Shown here piece after piece: positions 17,556 through 25,247 of a stretch of DNA of 64,000 nt. The first letter of the stretch is position 1; every line of letters starts with the position of its first letter. Both the position numbers and the translations under genes were made by a program. Origin of the DNA: Telmatospirillum sp. (GTDB lineage: Bacteria; Pseudomonadota; Alphaproteobacteria; Rhodospirillales; Magnetospirillaceae). The notes beneath the pieces are model-generated. The model was not told the DNA's origin. It was given only the letters and a program-made list of their open reading frames with translations, and searched no databases. The stretch spans positions 35,767 to 99,766 of the forward strand of contig WASQ01000126.1 of the NCBI GenBank assembly GCA_009712185.1, in the 5' to 3' direction.

Positions 17556-18130
17556 TTTCTCCTCCGTGTAAAAACCGTCATTTAAAATTTGCGGTTTTAT
17601 TCTTGCGTCGGAGCAGTGTGTCTGATGTTGTCGTGACCCGCCACCGGAATCTGATCAAAGGATCAGGAATCACTTTAAGAATATTTCAACTAATACGTGA
17701 CGTAAAAAATGGCTTTGATTGCTTCCTGAATTGACATTTTCGGCAGATTTGATGCCATCCAGACCAACCGCCTGGAAACGTTACCGTTGCATGACAACAG
17801 TCCTCCCAAGGTCGCCCGCGCCCGATTCCTGAGCGCCGCCGCGCCTTCCGCGCCGCCAAGGCGTCCGGACGGTCACAACAATCATGGGTAGTCGTTTTTT
17901 TAGGAAATCGCGGAAGCTCGCCCGTTGCGGGGCGGAAGGACGTTCGGGCGCCCGGGGAGACCCCGGCGTCCATCCGGTACCGGTGTCGCACGCCGGTGGG
18001 CAAGTCCGCGGCTGAGCCCCCTTGCCGCCGAACAGCCTGTGGCAACGGCAGACCGCCGCCAATCCGTCAAAGTCCGGCCAGGGCCGGTCGAGGCCCGGGA
18101 GGTTCGGAGAAATCCTTGGCAAGCCATGCC
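17556..18130. other. Intergenic region between oligomer hydrolase and transaldolase genes
   Basis: Both flanking genes are on the minus strand. The 150 bp nearest the hydrolase is AT-richer and contains an AAAACCG/CGGTTTT inverted repeat (17571-17598) just upstream of its start, where its promoter should lie. The rest is GC-rich without a convincing gene; open frames here have no conserved features. Confidence 0.55.
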
Positions 18131-18168
18131 CGATCCGGCGCTGATCGGTCCCGATCAGCGCCGGATCG
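18101..18168. repeat. Composite hairpin element, copy 2
   Basis: GGTTCGGAGAAATCC (18101-18115) is followed by a perfect 18-bp stem (18131-18148 with 18151-18168) with a two-base TC loop. It lies four bases 3' of the tal stop on the minus strand. The pair of modules matches copy 1 at 8602-8661; the core GCGC(T/C)GATCGG and CCGATCAGCGC is the same. Confidence 0.8.
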
Positions 18169-18171
18169 TCG

Positions 18172-19125
18172 TCACAGCCAGCCGTCGACCAGCGCGCGCA
18201 GCTTGCCGAGATCTTTGGCGAAAGCGCGAATGCCCTCGGCCAGTTTCTCGGTTGCCATCGCATCCTCGTTCATCGCCCAGCGGAAGGCTTTCTCGTCGAA
18301 GGAGAGACGGGCCGGCATCGGATCGGACCGCCCCGGAGCCAGGCGGCGGGCCAACTCCCCCTGGTCGTTCGAAAGCGCGTCGAGAAGCGCTGGCGACACG
18401 GTCAGCCGGTCGCAGCCGGCCAGGGCCTCGACCTCCGCGGCGGACCGGAAAGACGCTGCCATCACCACGGTCTGGATGTCATAGGCCTTGAAGTAATCGT
18501 AAATCCGGCGCACCGACAGAACGCCCGGGTCCTCTTCCGGCCCGAAGGCTTTTCCCGTCGCTTTCACATGCCAGTCGAGAATGCGCCCGACAAAGGGGGA
18601 AATCAGGAAAACGCCGGCGGCGGCGCAGGCAACCGCCTGGGCAAGCGAGAACACCAGGGTCAGATTGCAGTCGATCTCTTCCTGTTGCAGCGCCTCGGCG
18701 GCCTGGATTCCCTCCCAGGTGGCGGCAACCTTGATCAGGATCCGGTCGCGGCCGATTCCGCGTTCGGCATAGGCACCGATGATCTGACGGGCTTTGGCGA
18801 TCGTCCCTTCGCGGTCGAAGGACAGATCGGCATCCACTTCGGTGGACACGCGGCCCGGCACCAGCGACGCGAGTTCCGCACCGACCGTGATGGCGATCCG
18901 GTCCGCGACCGCCCGCACCACGGCTTCCCGGCTGCCGCTGCGGGACCGCCCCCAGCGAAGGGCCTCCGCCACCGTTTCGGCATGCGAGGGCAGTTCCACC
19001 GCCTTCAGCACCAGGGTGGGGTTGGTCGTGCAGTCCACAGGTTGAAAGGTTCGGATGGCATCGATGTCGCCGGTATCCGCAACGACCGTCGACATGCCAC
19101 GGAGTTGGTCGAGCTTGGAAGACAC
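18172..19125 (-). CDS. tal: Transaldolase
   Basis: The 317-residue protein matches class I transaldolases of the TalB type in length and sequence. It begins [19 protein letters not shown], then [11 protein letters not shown], and has the Schiff-base lysine in [12 protein letters not shown] and the late motif [11 protein letters not shown]. It transfers a dihydroxyacetone unit between sedoheptulose-7-P and glyceraldehyde-3-P in the pentose phosphate pathway. I place the start at the GTG at 19125, with GGAAAGGGA upstream, because it gives the exact TalB N terminus; the 44-residue upstream extension is not conserved. No other pentose phosphate gene is adjacent. Confidence 0.95.
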   Translation of the reverse strand: MSSKLDQLRGMSTVVADTGDIDAIRTFQPVDCTTNPTLVLKAVELPSHAETVAEALRWGRSRSGSREAVVRAVADRIAITVGAELASLVPGRVSTEVDADLSFDREGTIAKARQIIGAYAERGIGRDRILIKVAATWEGIQAAEALQQEEIDCNLTLVFSLAQAVACAAAGVFLISPFVGRILDWHVKATGKAFGPEEDPGVLSVRRIYDYFKAYDIQTVVMAASFRSAAEVEALAGCDRLTVSPALLDALSNDQGELARRLAPGRSDPMPARLSFDEKAFRWAMNEDAMATEKLAEGIRAFAKDLGKLRALVDGWL

Positions 19126-19260
19126 GTCTGTTTTCCCTTTCCGCTGTTGGGGCATCGCCGGCGCGGACCGCCGGCCGGCGTCGAACGAAACCCAGCGTAA
19201 CCCTTTGGCGCCCGCGCTTATACCGCAAAGAGCGAATGGGGTACGGAACGCCTCCACCGG

Positions 19261-19668
19261 TCATTCCTTGGGCGACAAGGCCTCGATGATCCGGCATTGG
19301 GCGATCGAGCCTGAACCGCATTGATCGATCATGCTGTCGAGTTCCCGCCGTAAGGCCTGCAAATCAGCGATCTTCCGGTCAACTTCGGCCAGATGCTCCT
19401 TGGCGATCGCGTCGACCGCGTCGCAGGACCAGTCCCGATGCAAGGCGAGATCCAGAAGTGCGCGGACCTGATCCAGGGAGAACCCGAGATCGCGCGACCG
19501 GCGCACAAAACTCAGGCGGCGCAGATGGTCCTGACCGTAGCTGCGGTAATTGCCGGCAGTGCGCACGGGTTCGGCCAGCAGCCCGATCTTTTCATAATAG
19601 CGAATGGTCTCAACCTTGCTGTTGGTCCGCCGGGCCAGTTCGCCGATCGTCATCGATAGGTTCGTCAT
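19261..19668 (-). CDS. MerR family heavy-metal regulator (ZntR/CadR/PbrR type)
   Basis: The 135-residue protein has an N-terminal MerR HTH (MTIGELARRTNSKVETIRYY, then EKIGLL), a long dimerisation helix and three Cys: C82, C117 and C125. Counting from the inner Met6 these become C77, C112 and C120, very close to the C77/C112/C119 triad of the CadR/PbrR group that binds Cd or Pb, and different from ZntR's C114-C115 pair. It is divergent from the P-type ATPase and their shared spacer holds a near-consensus MerR dyad. It should bend the DNA between suboptimally spaced promoter elements and activate the pump when metal binds. Either Met1 or Met6 could be the start. Confidence 0.9.
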   Translation of the reverse strand: MTNLSMTIGELARRTNSKVETIRYYEKIGLLAEPVRTAGNYRSYGQDHLRRLSFVRRSRDLGFSLDQVRALLDLALHRDWSCDAVDAIAKEHLAEVDRKIADLQALRRELDSMIDQCGSGSIAQCRIIEALSPKE

Positions 19669-19671
19669 CGC

Positions 19672-19702
19672 TTGACTCTGTAGTTACTCCAGGGTCCATA
19701 TG
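19672..19702 (+). promoter_or_regulatory. MerR-controlled promoter/operator of the metal pump
   Basis: The -35-like TTGACT (19672-19677) is followed by the dyad ACTCTGTAGTTACTCC plus AGGGT (19675-19695), close to the MerR-family consensus of a CTGTAGT/CTACAG dyad. A weak -10-like CATATG lies near 19697, with a 19-base spacer. The long spacer is what makes such promoters dependent on a MerR protein. Its place between the MerR gene and the ATPase supports the reading. Confidence 0.8.
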
Positions 19703-19734
19703 AGCTGTCACGTCGAATTTGTCGAGGTGACATT

Positions 19735-22107
19735 ATGGCCAACGCCAGTCTGTTGACGCTGCGCATCGAAGGCATGGACTGCGGGTCCTGCGGGATCAAG
19801 ATCGAAAACGCGTTGAACCGCCTGCCGGGAATCGATGCCGTTCGCCTGAACTTTCTGGCTCAGATCCTGACCTGTTCCCTGGACGAAAGCCGGACCCCGC
19901 GCAGCCGGGTGGAGAAGGAAATCCGCGCCCTGGGATTCACGCCTTTTCCTCTATCCTCTCCGGATACCCCGGAAGATCGCGACACGCCGGACAGCCCGCC
20001 GGGCTCAGATCAGGGCGAGGGATGCGGCCACAAGCATGAGCACGGGCATGAGCACGGGCATGAGCATGAGCATGAGAATGGGCATGGGCATGGGCATCCC
20101 GGAGGTCATGCCCATGGTGGCTGCTGCCATGGCGACGACTGCCGGACGGAAGGCCGGAAAACCGCGGGGGCGCAGAAGGCCATCCCGTCACCGGCCGCTC
20201 CCGCCTGGTGGTCCACGGCGAAGGGACGACAGGCGCTGGTCAGCGGCGTTCTGCTGGCGGCCGCCTATGGCCTCTCCCTGGTCTGGCCGCAGCCCTGGAT
20301 GTTCGCCGCCGCCGCCCTGATCGGCGTTCTTCCGGTGGCCCGTCACGCCCTGGCGGGAATCAGGACGGGAACGCCCTTCGGCATTGAAACATTGATGGTG
20401 GTCGCGGTCGCCGGTGCCATCGCGATTGGCGAGACGGAGGAGGCGGCGGTCGTCGTATTCCTGTTTTCGGTGGGGGAGCTTCTGGAAGGGATCGCAGCCG
20501 GACGCGCCAGGGCGGGTATCGCCTCCCTGGTCAGCCTCATTCCGCAAACGGCGCGCCGCCGGCGGGGAGAGACGATCGAGACGATCCCGGCCGACCGGCT
20601 TGCTGTCGGGGACATCGTGCTCGTCAGTCCGGGCGAACGCGTGCCGTCGGATGGCATTGTCATCAGGGGCGACTCCGATGTCGATGAAGCCGCGATCACC
20701 GGGGAATCCACCCCGGTCACCAAGGGGGCCGGCGCACCTGTCTATGCCGGCAGTATCAATGCCAACGGCAGCCTGGAGATCGAAATCACCCGTGCGGCGG
20801 CGGACAACACGATCTCAAGGATCGTTCAACTGGTCGCCGAAGCCCAGGCGGCGAAAGCGCCGACCGCCCGCGCGATCGAACGGTTCAGCCGCTGGTATAC
20901 GCCGGCGGCCATGATCGTGGCCCTGCTGGTTGTCACGGTCCCGCCCCTGGTGCTGGGCGCCCCCTGGACGGTCTGGATCTATCGCGGGCTGTCCGTCCTC
21001 CTGATTTCCTGCCCCTGCGCCCTGGTGATCTCGACACCGGCCGCCATCGCGTCGGGTCTGACCGGCGCGGCCAGGCGCGGCCTGCTGATCAAGGGCGGGC
21101 AGGCGCTGGAGATGCTGGGACAGATCAGGACCGTCAGTTTCGACAAGACCGGCACGCTGACCGAGGGACGCCCCCGCATCACGGGGCTGTTCCCCGTCGG
21201 CGCCGACGGCGACGAGGTGCTGGTCAAGGCCGCCGCCGTGGAACAGGGATCCAGCCACCCCCTCGGCCGGGCCATCGTTGCCGAGGCCCGGTCGCGCGGT
21301 CTTTCGGTTCCCGAAGCGGAGGACCGCGCGGCGCTTCCCGGCAAGGCCGTCACGGGCCGCCTGGAGGGGAGGCTGATCTCGGTCGGCTCGCCCCGTCATT
21401 CCTCCCCGCTCGCCGGGATCGGAACCGCCCAGGATGGAGGCGCAGACGGGTTCGCGACCTTGCCCGACGATGTGGCCCGGACCCTGGAAAACCAGGAAAC
21501 CGCCGGACAGACGGTCGTTCTGGTCCGGGAGGACGGTCGCCTGCTGGGCCTGATCGCGCTTCGCGACGAACCGCGCTCCGATGCCCGCGAAGCGCTGGCC
21601 GCGCTCCGGTCGCTTGCGATCCGTCCGGTCATGCTGACCGGAGACAACGCCCGGACGGCCGCGGCGATCGCCCGCGATCTGGCGATCGACGCCCGGGCCG
21701 AACTGATGCCCGATGGCAAAAGAGCGGTGATCGCCGACCTTGTGGCCGAGGCCCCGGTGGCCATGGTGGGGGACGGGATCAATGACGCGCCCGCCCTTGC
21801 CGCGGCCTCGGTCGGAATAGCGATGAGCGGAGGCACCGATGTGGCGCTGGAGACAGCCGACGTGACGCTGATGCACAACCGCATCCTGGGTGTCGCCGAA
21901 CTGATCGCTCTTTCGCGTGCCACGATCGGCGTGATCCGCCAGAACATCGGTGTCACGCTGGCGCTGAAATGTCTTGTCCTGGTGACCGCCCTGATCGGGA
22001 TCACGCCGCTCTGGATGGCGATTCTCGCCGACACGGGCGCCACCGTCCTTGTCACCGCCAATGCGCTCAGGCTGATCCGGTTCCGCTGGAACGCCATGCC
22101 GGCCTGA
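19735..22107 (+). CDS. zntA: Heavy-metal translocating P1B-type ATPase (ZntA/CadA type)
   Basis: The 790-residue pump has one N-terminal HMA domain (GMDCGSCG, C16 and C19). A His-rich linker follows (about residues 99-140: repeated HEHGH units, then GGCCHGDDC), then six to eight membrane helices. The transmembrane metal site is SCPCAL (C426-P-C428), phosphorylation is at D470 in DKTGTLTEG, the HP motif is SSHPLG, and the hinge is GDGINDAPAL. CPC with His-rich N termini is typical of the Zn/Cd/Pb-exporting P1B-2 group, agreeing with the divergent CadR/PbrR-like regulator. It is about 60 residues longer than E. coli ZntA, due to the His-rich linker. It should export divalent soft metals from the cytoplasm. 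Confidence 0.93.
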   Translation: MANASLLTLRIEGMDCGSCGIKIENALNRLPGIDAVRLNFLAQILTCSLDESRTPRSRVEKEIRALGFTPFPLSSPDTPEDRDTPDSPPGSDQGEGCGHKHEHGHEHGHEHEHENGHGHGHPGGHAHGGCCHGDDCRTEGRKTAGAQKAIPSPAAPAWWSTAKGRQALVSGVLLAAAYGLSLVWPQPWMFAAAALIGVLPVARHALAGIRTGTPFGIETLMVVAVAGAIAIGETEEAAVVVFLFSVGELLEGIAAGRARAGIASLVSLIPQTARRRRGETIETIPADRLAVGDIVLVSPGERVPSDGIVIRGDSDVDEAAITGESTPVTKGAGAPVYAGSINANGSLEIEITRAAADNTISRIVQLVAEAQAAKAPTARAIERFSRWYTPAAMIVALLVVTVPPLVLGAPWTVWIYRGLSVLLISCPCALVISTPAAIASGLTGAARRGLLIKGGQALEMLGQIRTVSFDKTGTLTEGRPRITGLFPVGADGDEVLVKAAAVEQGSSHPLGRAIVAEARSRGLSVPEAEDRAALPGKAVTGRLEGRLISVGSPRHSSPLAGIGTAQDGGADGFATLPDDVARTLENQETAGQTVVLVREDGRLLGLIALRDEPRSDAREALAALRSLAIRPVMLTGDNARTAAAIARDLAIDARAELMPDGKRAVIADLVAEAPVAMVGDGINDAPALAAASVGIAMSGGTDVALETADVTLMHNRILGVAELIALSRATIGVIRQNIGVTLALKCLVLVTALIGITPLWMAILADTGATVLVTANALRLIRFRWNAMPA

Positions 22108-22176
22108 CCTCCGGTCGGACGCCCCGGCCGGGCATCCCCGTTCGGCCTCGCCGGGTCATGTCTCCCGTCGGCCGGA

Positions 22177-22557
22177 TCATAGGGGATCAATGCGGGTGGG
22201 ATCGATAATCAGCACCACGCCGTCCGCGTCCAGGGCCAGCGCAGCCAATCCCGGCAGGCGGGTCCGGGCAGCCAGAAGGACCGGCAGGGGATGAATGGAC
22301 GCCGCGGGGAGGCTGTCGACACGGACGTCCCCGGCGAACTCCAGAAGCCGCTGCCCGCCCCCCATCGAAACGTCAAGAAGGCAGCGGCCGGCAGCGCCGC
22401 CGCCAGCCAGTCCGAGCCAGCTCTCGACCGACAGTTCCCGGTCCGGGACCGCAGGGCGCATGGCCAGCACATGGCGCGCCTCGATCGCGAAGCGGGCACC
22501 GGCGGCCTCGAAACGGACAACCCGTAACGCGTCCCCGTCCGACACGATCCTGGTCAC
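22177..22557 (-). CDS. Small CheW-like protein, last gene of the chemosensory operon
   Basis: The 126-residue product starts at a GTG that overlaps the stop of the preceding cheW (GTGA), so translation is coupled. It reads VVRFEAAGARFAIEARHVLA, then a variable middle, LPVLLAARTRLPGLAALALD and a final ADGVVLIIDPTRI. This follows the beta-strand order of the CheW fold but is shorter and divergent. In Wsp-type operons two CheW proteins (WspB and WspD) couple receptor and kinase, and this would be the second. Its identity rests on fold pattern and operon position. A specialised partner of the diguanylate cyclase is an alternative. Confidence 0.6.
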   Translation of the reverse strand: MTRIVSDGDALRVVRFEAAGARFAIEARHVLAMRPAVPDRELSVESWLGLAGGGAAGRCLLDVSMGGGQRLLEFAGDVRVDSLPAASIHPLPVLLAARTRLPGLAALALDADGVVLIIDPTRIDPL

Positions 22558-23075
22558 CCCAGACCCGCACGGTAGGCCTCGAACATCCGTCCCAGGCCCA
22601 GCACCGTCACAACCCGATCGCGATAGCTCATGATTCCGGTGACGACGGCACGGCGGCTTTCCGGCACGGTCTGCGGCGGCGCCTGAATCCGGCTTTGCGG
22701 GACATCCATCACTTCCTCGACCGCATCGACCCGGACGCCGGACCGCATGCCTCCCGCCTCGCATAACAGAATCCGCCGCCCCCGGTCCGCCGGCGGCGCG
22801 ATCCCCAGCAGGCCGCGCAGGTCGATGACCGTCTCGATGTCGCCGCGAACATTGATGACGCCGTCCATCGAGGCCGGACAACCCGGAAGATAGAACACCG
22901 GACAATCCGGCAGGACCTCGCGGACGAGGTCTCCGGGCACGGCGAACCATTCCTCACCAAGGGCGACGACCACCAGCTTCACCTCGGGTTCATCGACCGA
23001 AACGACGGTACCGTTCCGCTTCTCACGATCGGCGAGGATCCGGTCCAGCGACAGCTCACCGCTCGCCTCAGCCAT
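22554..23075 (-). CDS. cheW: CheW-type coupling protein
   Basis: The 173-residue protein has an N-terminal extension of about 30 residues, then a CheW domain: VKLVVVALGEEWFAVPGDLV, LPGCPASMDGVINVRGDIET, VIDLRGLLGI, and a final YRDRVVTVLGLGRMFE. CheW proteins link the receptor tip to the kinase P5 domain. The ATG at 23075 follows GGAGGATATC and overlaps the end of the diguanylate cyclase gene by eight bases. The next gene overlaps its own stop by four. Confidence 0.9.
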   Translation of the reverse strand: MAEASGELSLDRILADREKRNGTVVSVDEPEVKLVVVALGEEWFAVPGDLVREVLPDCPVFYLPGCPASMDGVINVRGDIETVIDLRGLLGIAPPADRGRRILLCEAGGMRSGVRVDAVEEVMDVPQSRIQAPPQTVPESRRAVVTGIMSYRDRVVTVLGLGRMFEAYRAGLG

Positions 23076-24837
23076 GTCCGATATCCTCCCTGCGTCCCAC
23101 CGCCACCGATGGAGCGGCGGGCGCCATCCTCTCCCCGGACGGCACGCCGCCCGGATCGCCGTCCCCGGCATACCCTTCGCAGACCCGGTTTCGTCCTGAC
23201 CTTTTGGCCCGGTACAGCGCCTGATCGGCCGTTTCCATCAGATGGTCCGAGGGGACCGCCGGAAAACCGGCGATGCCCGCGCTGAAGGTGCAGGAAAATC
23301 CCTGCTCCCCCGCCTGGAACGACAGACGGCCGAAATCCTCGCGCAGGCCGTCGATGATGGTGCGCGCTTCGGCCGGGCCGGTGTCCTGCATGATCACAGC
23401 GAACTCCTCGCCGCCATAGCGCCCGACCAGATCGGAGTGGCGCAGTCGCTGCTGCAACAGCCTGGACAGCGCGACCAGCACCTGATCCCCGGCCGGGTGA
23501 CCGAAACTGTCGTTGATTTCCTTGAAGTGGTCGATGTCCAGCATCGCAAGACTGACCTTGCGCGACTCCCGCGCAGCCGTCGCCAGGGTCGCCGAAAGAT
23601 ACTGCGACAGGAAAGTATGATTGAAGAGGCCGGTCAAGCCGTCCCGGACCATCAGGGACCGCAGGGTCCTCATTCTTTCGGCCCGCACCGCCACCGCGCT
23701 GATCAGGTCGTCGGGCTGGATCGGCTTGGTCAAAAATCCCTCGGCCCCGACCTTCAGGGCCGAAACCTGCATCACCTTGTTGGTCTCGTTGGACAGGAAC
23801 ACGATCGGCAGGCTGAGAAAATCGGGAATCTGCCGGATGATTTGCGCCAGATCGCGGCCACTACATACCGGCATATACATGTCCATCAGAACCAGATCCG
23901 GACGGAATTCGGCCAGCACGGACAGAATCGACGACGGTTCGTGCAACAGCCGCACGGTCATCCCCGCCTCCGACAGGATCAGTCCGTGGTACTGTGCAAC
24001 CTCCGGTTCGTCGTCGACGACAAGAACGCGATAGGGCTCCGGCTTCTCACGGTCGGTCAGCACATCCAGGGTCTCGACCAGTTCGGTCGCCTTGACCGGC
24101 TTGGTGAAATAGGCCTGCCCCCCCGCCTTGACCGCGCGCAACCGCGCCTCGAAATCCTTGCGGGCCGACAGGAACACGACCGGCGGCGGCGAAGGAAGTT
24201 CGCGGCGCATGCTTTCGATGATCTCGGTCCCGGCGTTCATGCCGTTCGGAAACATGATATCCATGATCACGGCGTCCGGCGTTTTGACGATCACCGCCGC
24301 GCGCAGGGCTCCGGTATCGGCAAAGGACACCACCTCATAGCCGAAACAGACCAGTTGCGCGGCAATCTGCTGTCCCGCCAGATCGTCGTCGTCGCACAGG
24401 AAGATCCGCTTTCCGTGCGACATTCCGGGATGGCTTCCCCCCACGGCGGCCAGCGTCTGCGCGTCGCCGCTTTCCGCGTTGGCGAGGATGGTTTCCGCCG
24501 CCAGAAGTTCGATCCGGTCAAAAAGGGCGATCAGTTCGTCGGCGATCCGGCCCGCATCAGAGAGAGGCCCGCCCCCGTCCCGGAACGCGGTGATCACCGC
24601 CTGACCGATCCCGGCCTGAAAACTGATCTCCTCGAACCCGAAGGAGGCTCCGGTTCCCTTGATGGTATGAAAGATCCGGTGCACCTCGTCGAGCGCGTCG
24701 GAAGAGACGGCCAGGGACGCCGAAAGGGTCCGGCCGCTCGCCGCCATCTGCGGCAGGCGGTCGAGGAAGGACTGCCTCAGTTGCCGCACCTTGGCGCGCA
24801 AGCTCGATTTCGGCCCGTCTGTTGTGAGGGGGGTCAT
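23068..24837 (-). CDS. Hpt-REC-REC-GGDEF diguanylate cyclase, output of the chemosensory operon
   Basis: The 589-residue protein has four domains. Residues 1-115 are an Hpt domain, with the phosphoryl-accepting His57 in FHTIKGTGAS. REC1 is about 142-255 (FLCDDDD, VIMDIMFP, FTKPV) and REC2 about 268-385 (VLVVDDEPE, VLMDMYMP, LTKPI); both keep the phospho-Asp and Lys. The GGDEF domain is about 395-560, with active-site GGEEF and an intact inhibitory site RHSD five residues upstream. It should make cyclic-di-GMP from GTP and be feedback-inhibited. The WspR output of Pseudomonas has one REC and no Hpt, so this version can both receive and relay phosphate. The start overlaps the REC gene's stop by ATGA. 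Confidence 0.92.
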   Translation of the reverse strand: MTPLTTDGPKSSLRAKVRQLRQSFLDRLPQMAASGRTLSASLAVSSDALDEVHRIFHTIKGTGASFGFEEISFQAGIGQAVITAFRDGGGPLSDAGRIADELIALFDRIELLAAETILANAESGDAQTLAAVGGSHPGMSHGKRIFLCDDDDLAGQQIAAQLVCFGYEVVSFADTGALRAAVIVKTPDAVIMDIMFPNGMNAGTEIIESMRRELPSPPPVVFLSARKDFEARLRAVKAGGQAYFTKPVKATELVETLDVLTDREKPEPYRVLVVDDEPEVAQYHGLILSEAGMTVRLLHEPSSILSVLAEFRPDLVLMDMYMPVCSGRDLAQIIRQIPDFLSLPIVFLSNETNKVMQVSALKVGAEGFLTKPIQPDDLISAVAVRAERMRTLRSLMVRDGLTGLFNHTFLSQYLSATLATAARESRKVSLAMLDIDHFKEINDSFGHPAGDQVLVALSRLLQQRLRHSDLVGRYGGEEFAVIMQDTGPAEARTIIDGLREDFGRLSFQAGEQGFSCTFSAGIAGFPAVPSDHLMETADQALYRAKRSGRNRVCEGYAGDGDPGGVPSGERMAPAAPSVAVGRREDIGHG

Positions 24838-25223
24838 TGCCTCGCGGCCCCCCGGCCGGCCATGGCCGCCGCTATGGCGTCGATCAGCGATGTTTCCAGC
24901 GTGAAGTCCTTGGCAAGGCAGCCATCCAGGCGCGGCTCCGCCGCCAGCACCGGCCCGGGGTCATCGCCGGTCAACAGGATGAAGGGAATTCCGTCTCCCT
25001 GATCCCTCAGGTTCCGGAACAGATCGACGCCGCTCACCAGCGGCATATGCATGTCCGAAACCACGAGATCGAAAGGATCCCCCCCCTTCTGACGCCCCTC
25101 GTCCAGACGGTCCGCGGCCTCGACCGCGTCACCGGCCAGAACGACGGTATGACCCGCATCCTCCAGGACCGCCGACGTCATCTCCCCGGCCAGCGAATCG
25201 TCGTCCACCACCAATATTTTCAT
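24834..25223 (-). CDS. Single-domain response regulator (CheY-like)
   Basis: The 129-residue receiver begins MKILVVDDDSLAGEM and has the phospho-Asp in LVVSDMHMP, Thr in FILLTGDD and Lys in GCLAKDF. The alpha/beta repeats are complete and there is no output domain. It lies between the hybrid CheA (24 bp away) and the Hpt-containing cyclase (4-bp overlap). It could carry phosphate from the kinase to the cyclase Hpt domain, or act as a phosphate sink. Confidence 0.9.
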   Translation of the reverse strand: MKILVVDDDSLAGEMTSAVLEDAGHTVVLAGDAVEAADRLDEGRQKGGDPFDLVVSDMHMPLVSGVDLFRNLRDQGDGIPFILLTGDDPGPVLAAEPRLDGCLAKDFTLETSLIDAIAAAMAGRGAARQ

Positions 25224-25247
25224 GGCTCACCGAGCCCCCTCTCCCTC

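Noticed and set aside
17781-18263. Minus-strand open frame running from the tal end into the intergenic region
   Set aside because: It overlaps tal in another frame, crosses the 18-bp hairpin and has no start signal or recognisable motif.
20036-20130. CAT/CAC-rich repeat in the metal pump gene as a non-coding repeat
   Set aside because: It is in frame and encodes the His-rich metal-binding linker expected in such pumps.
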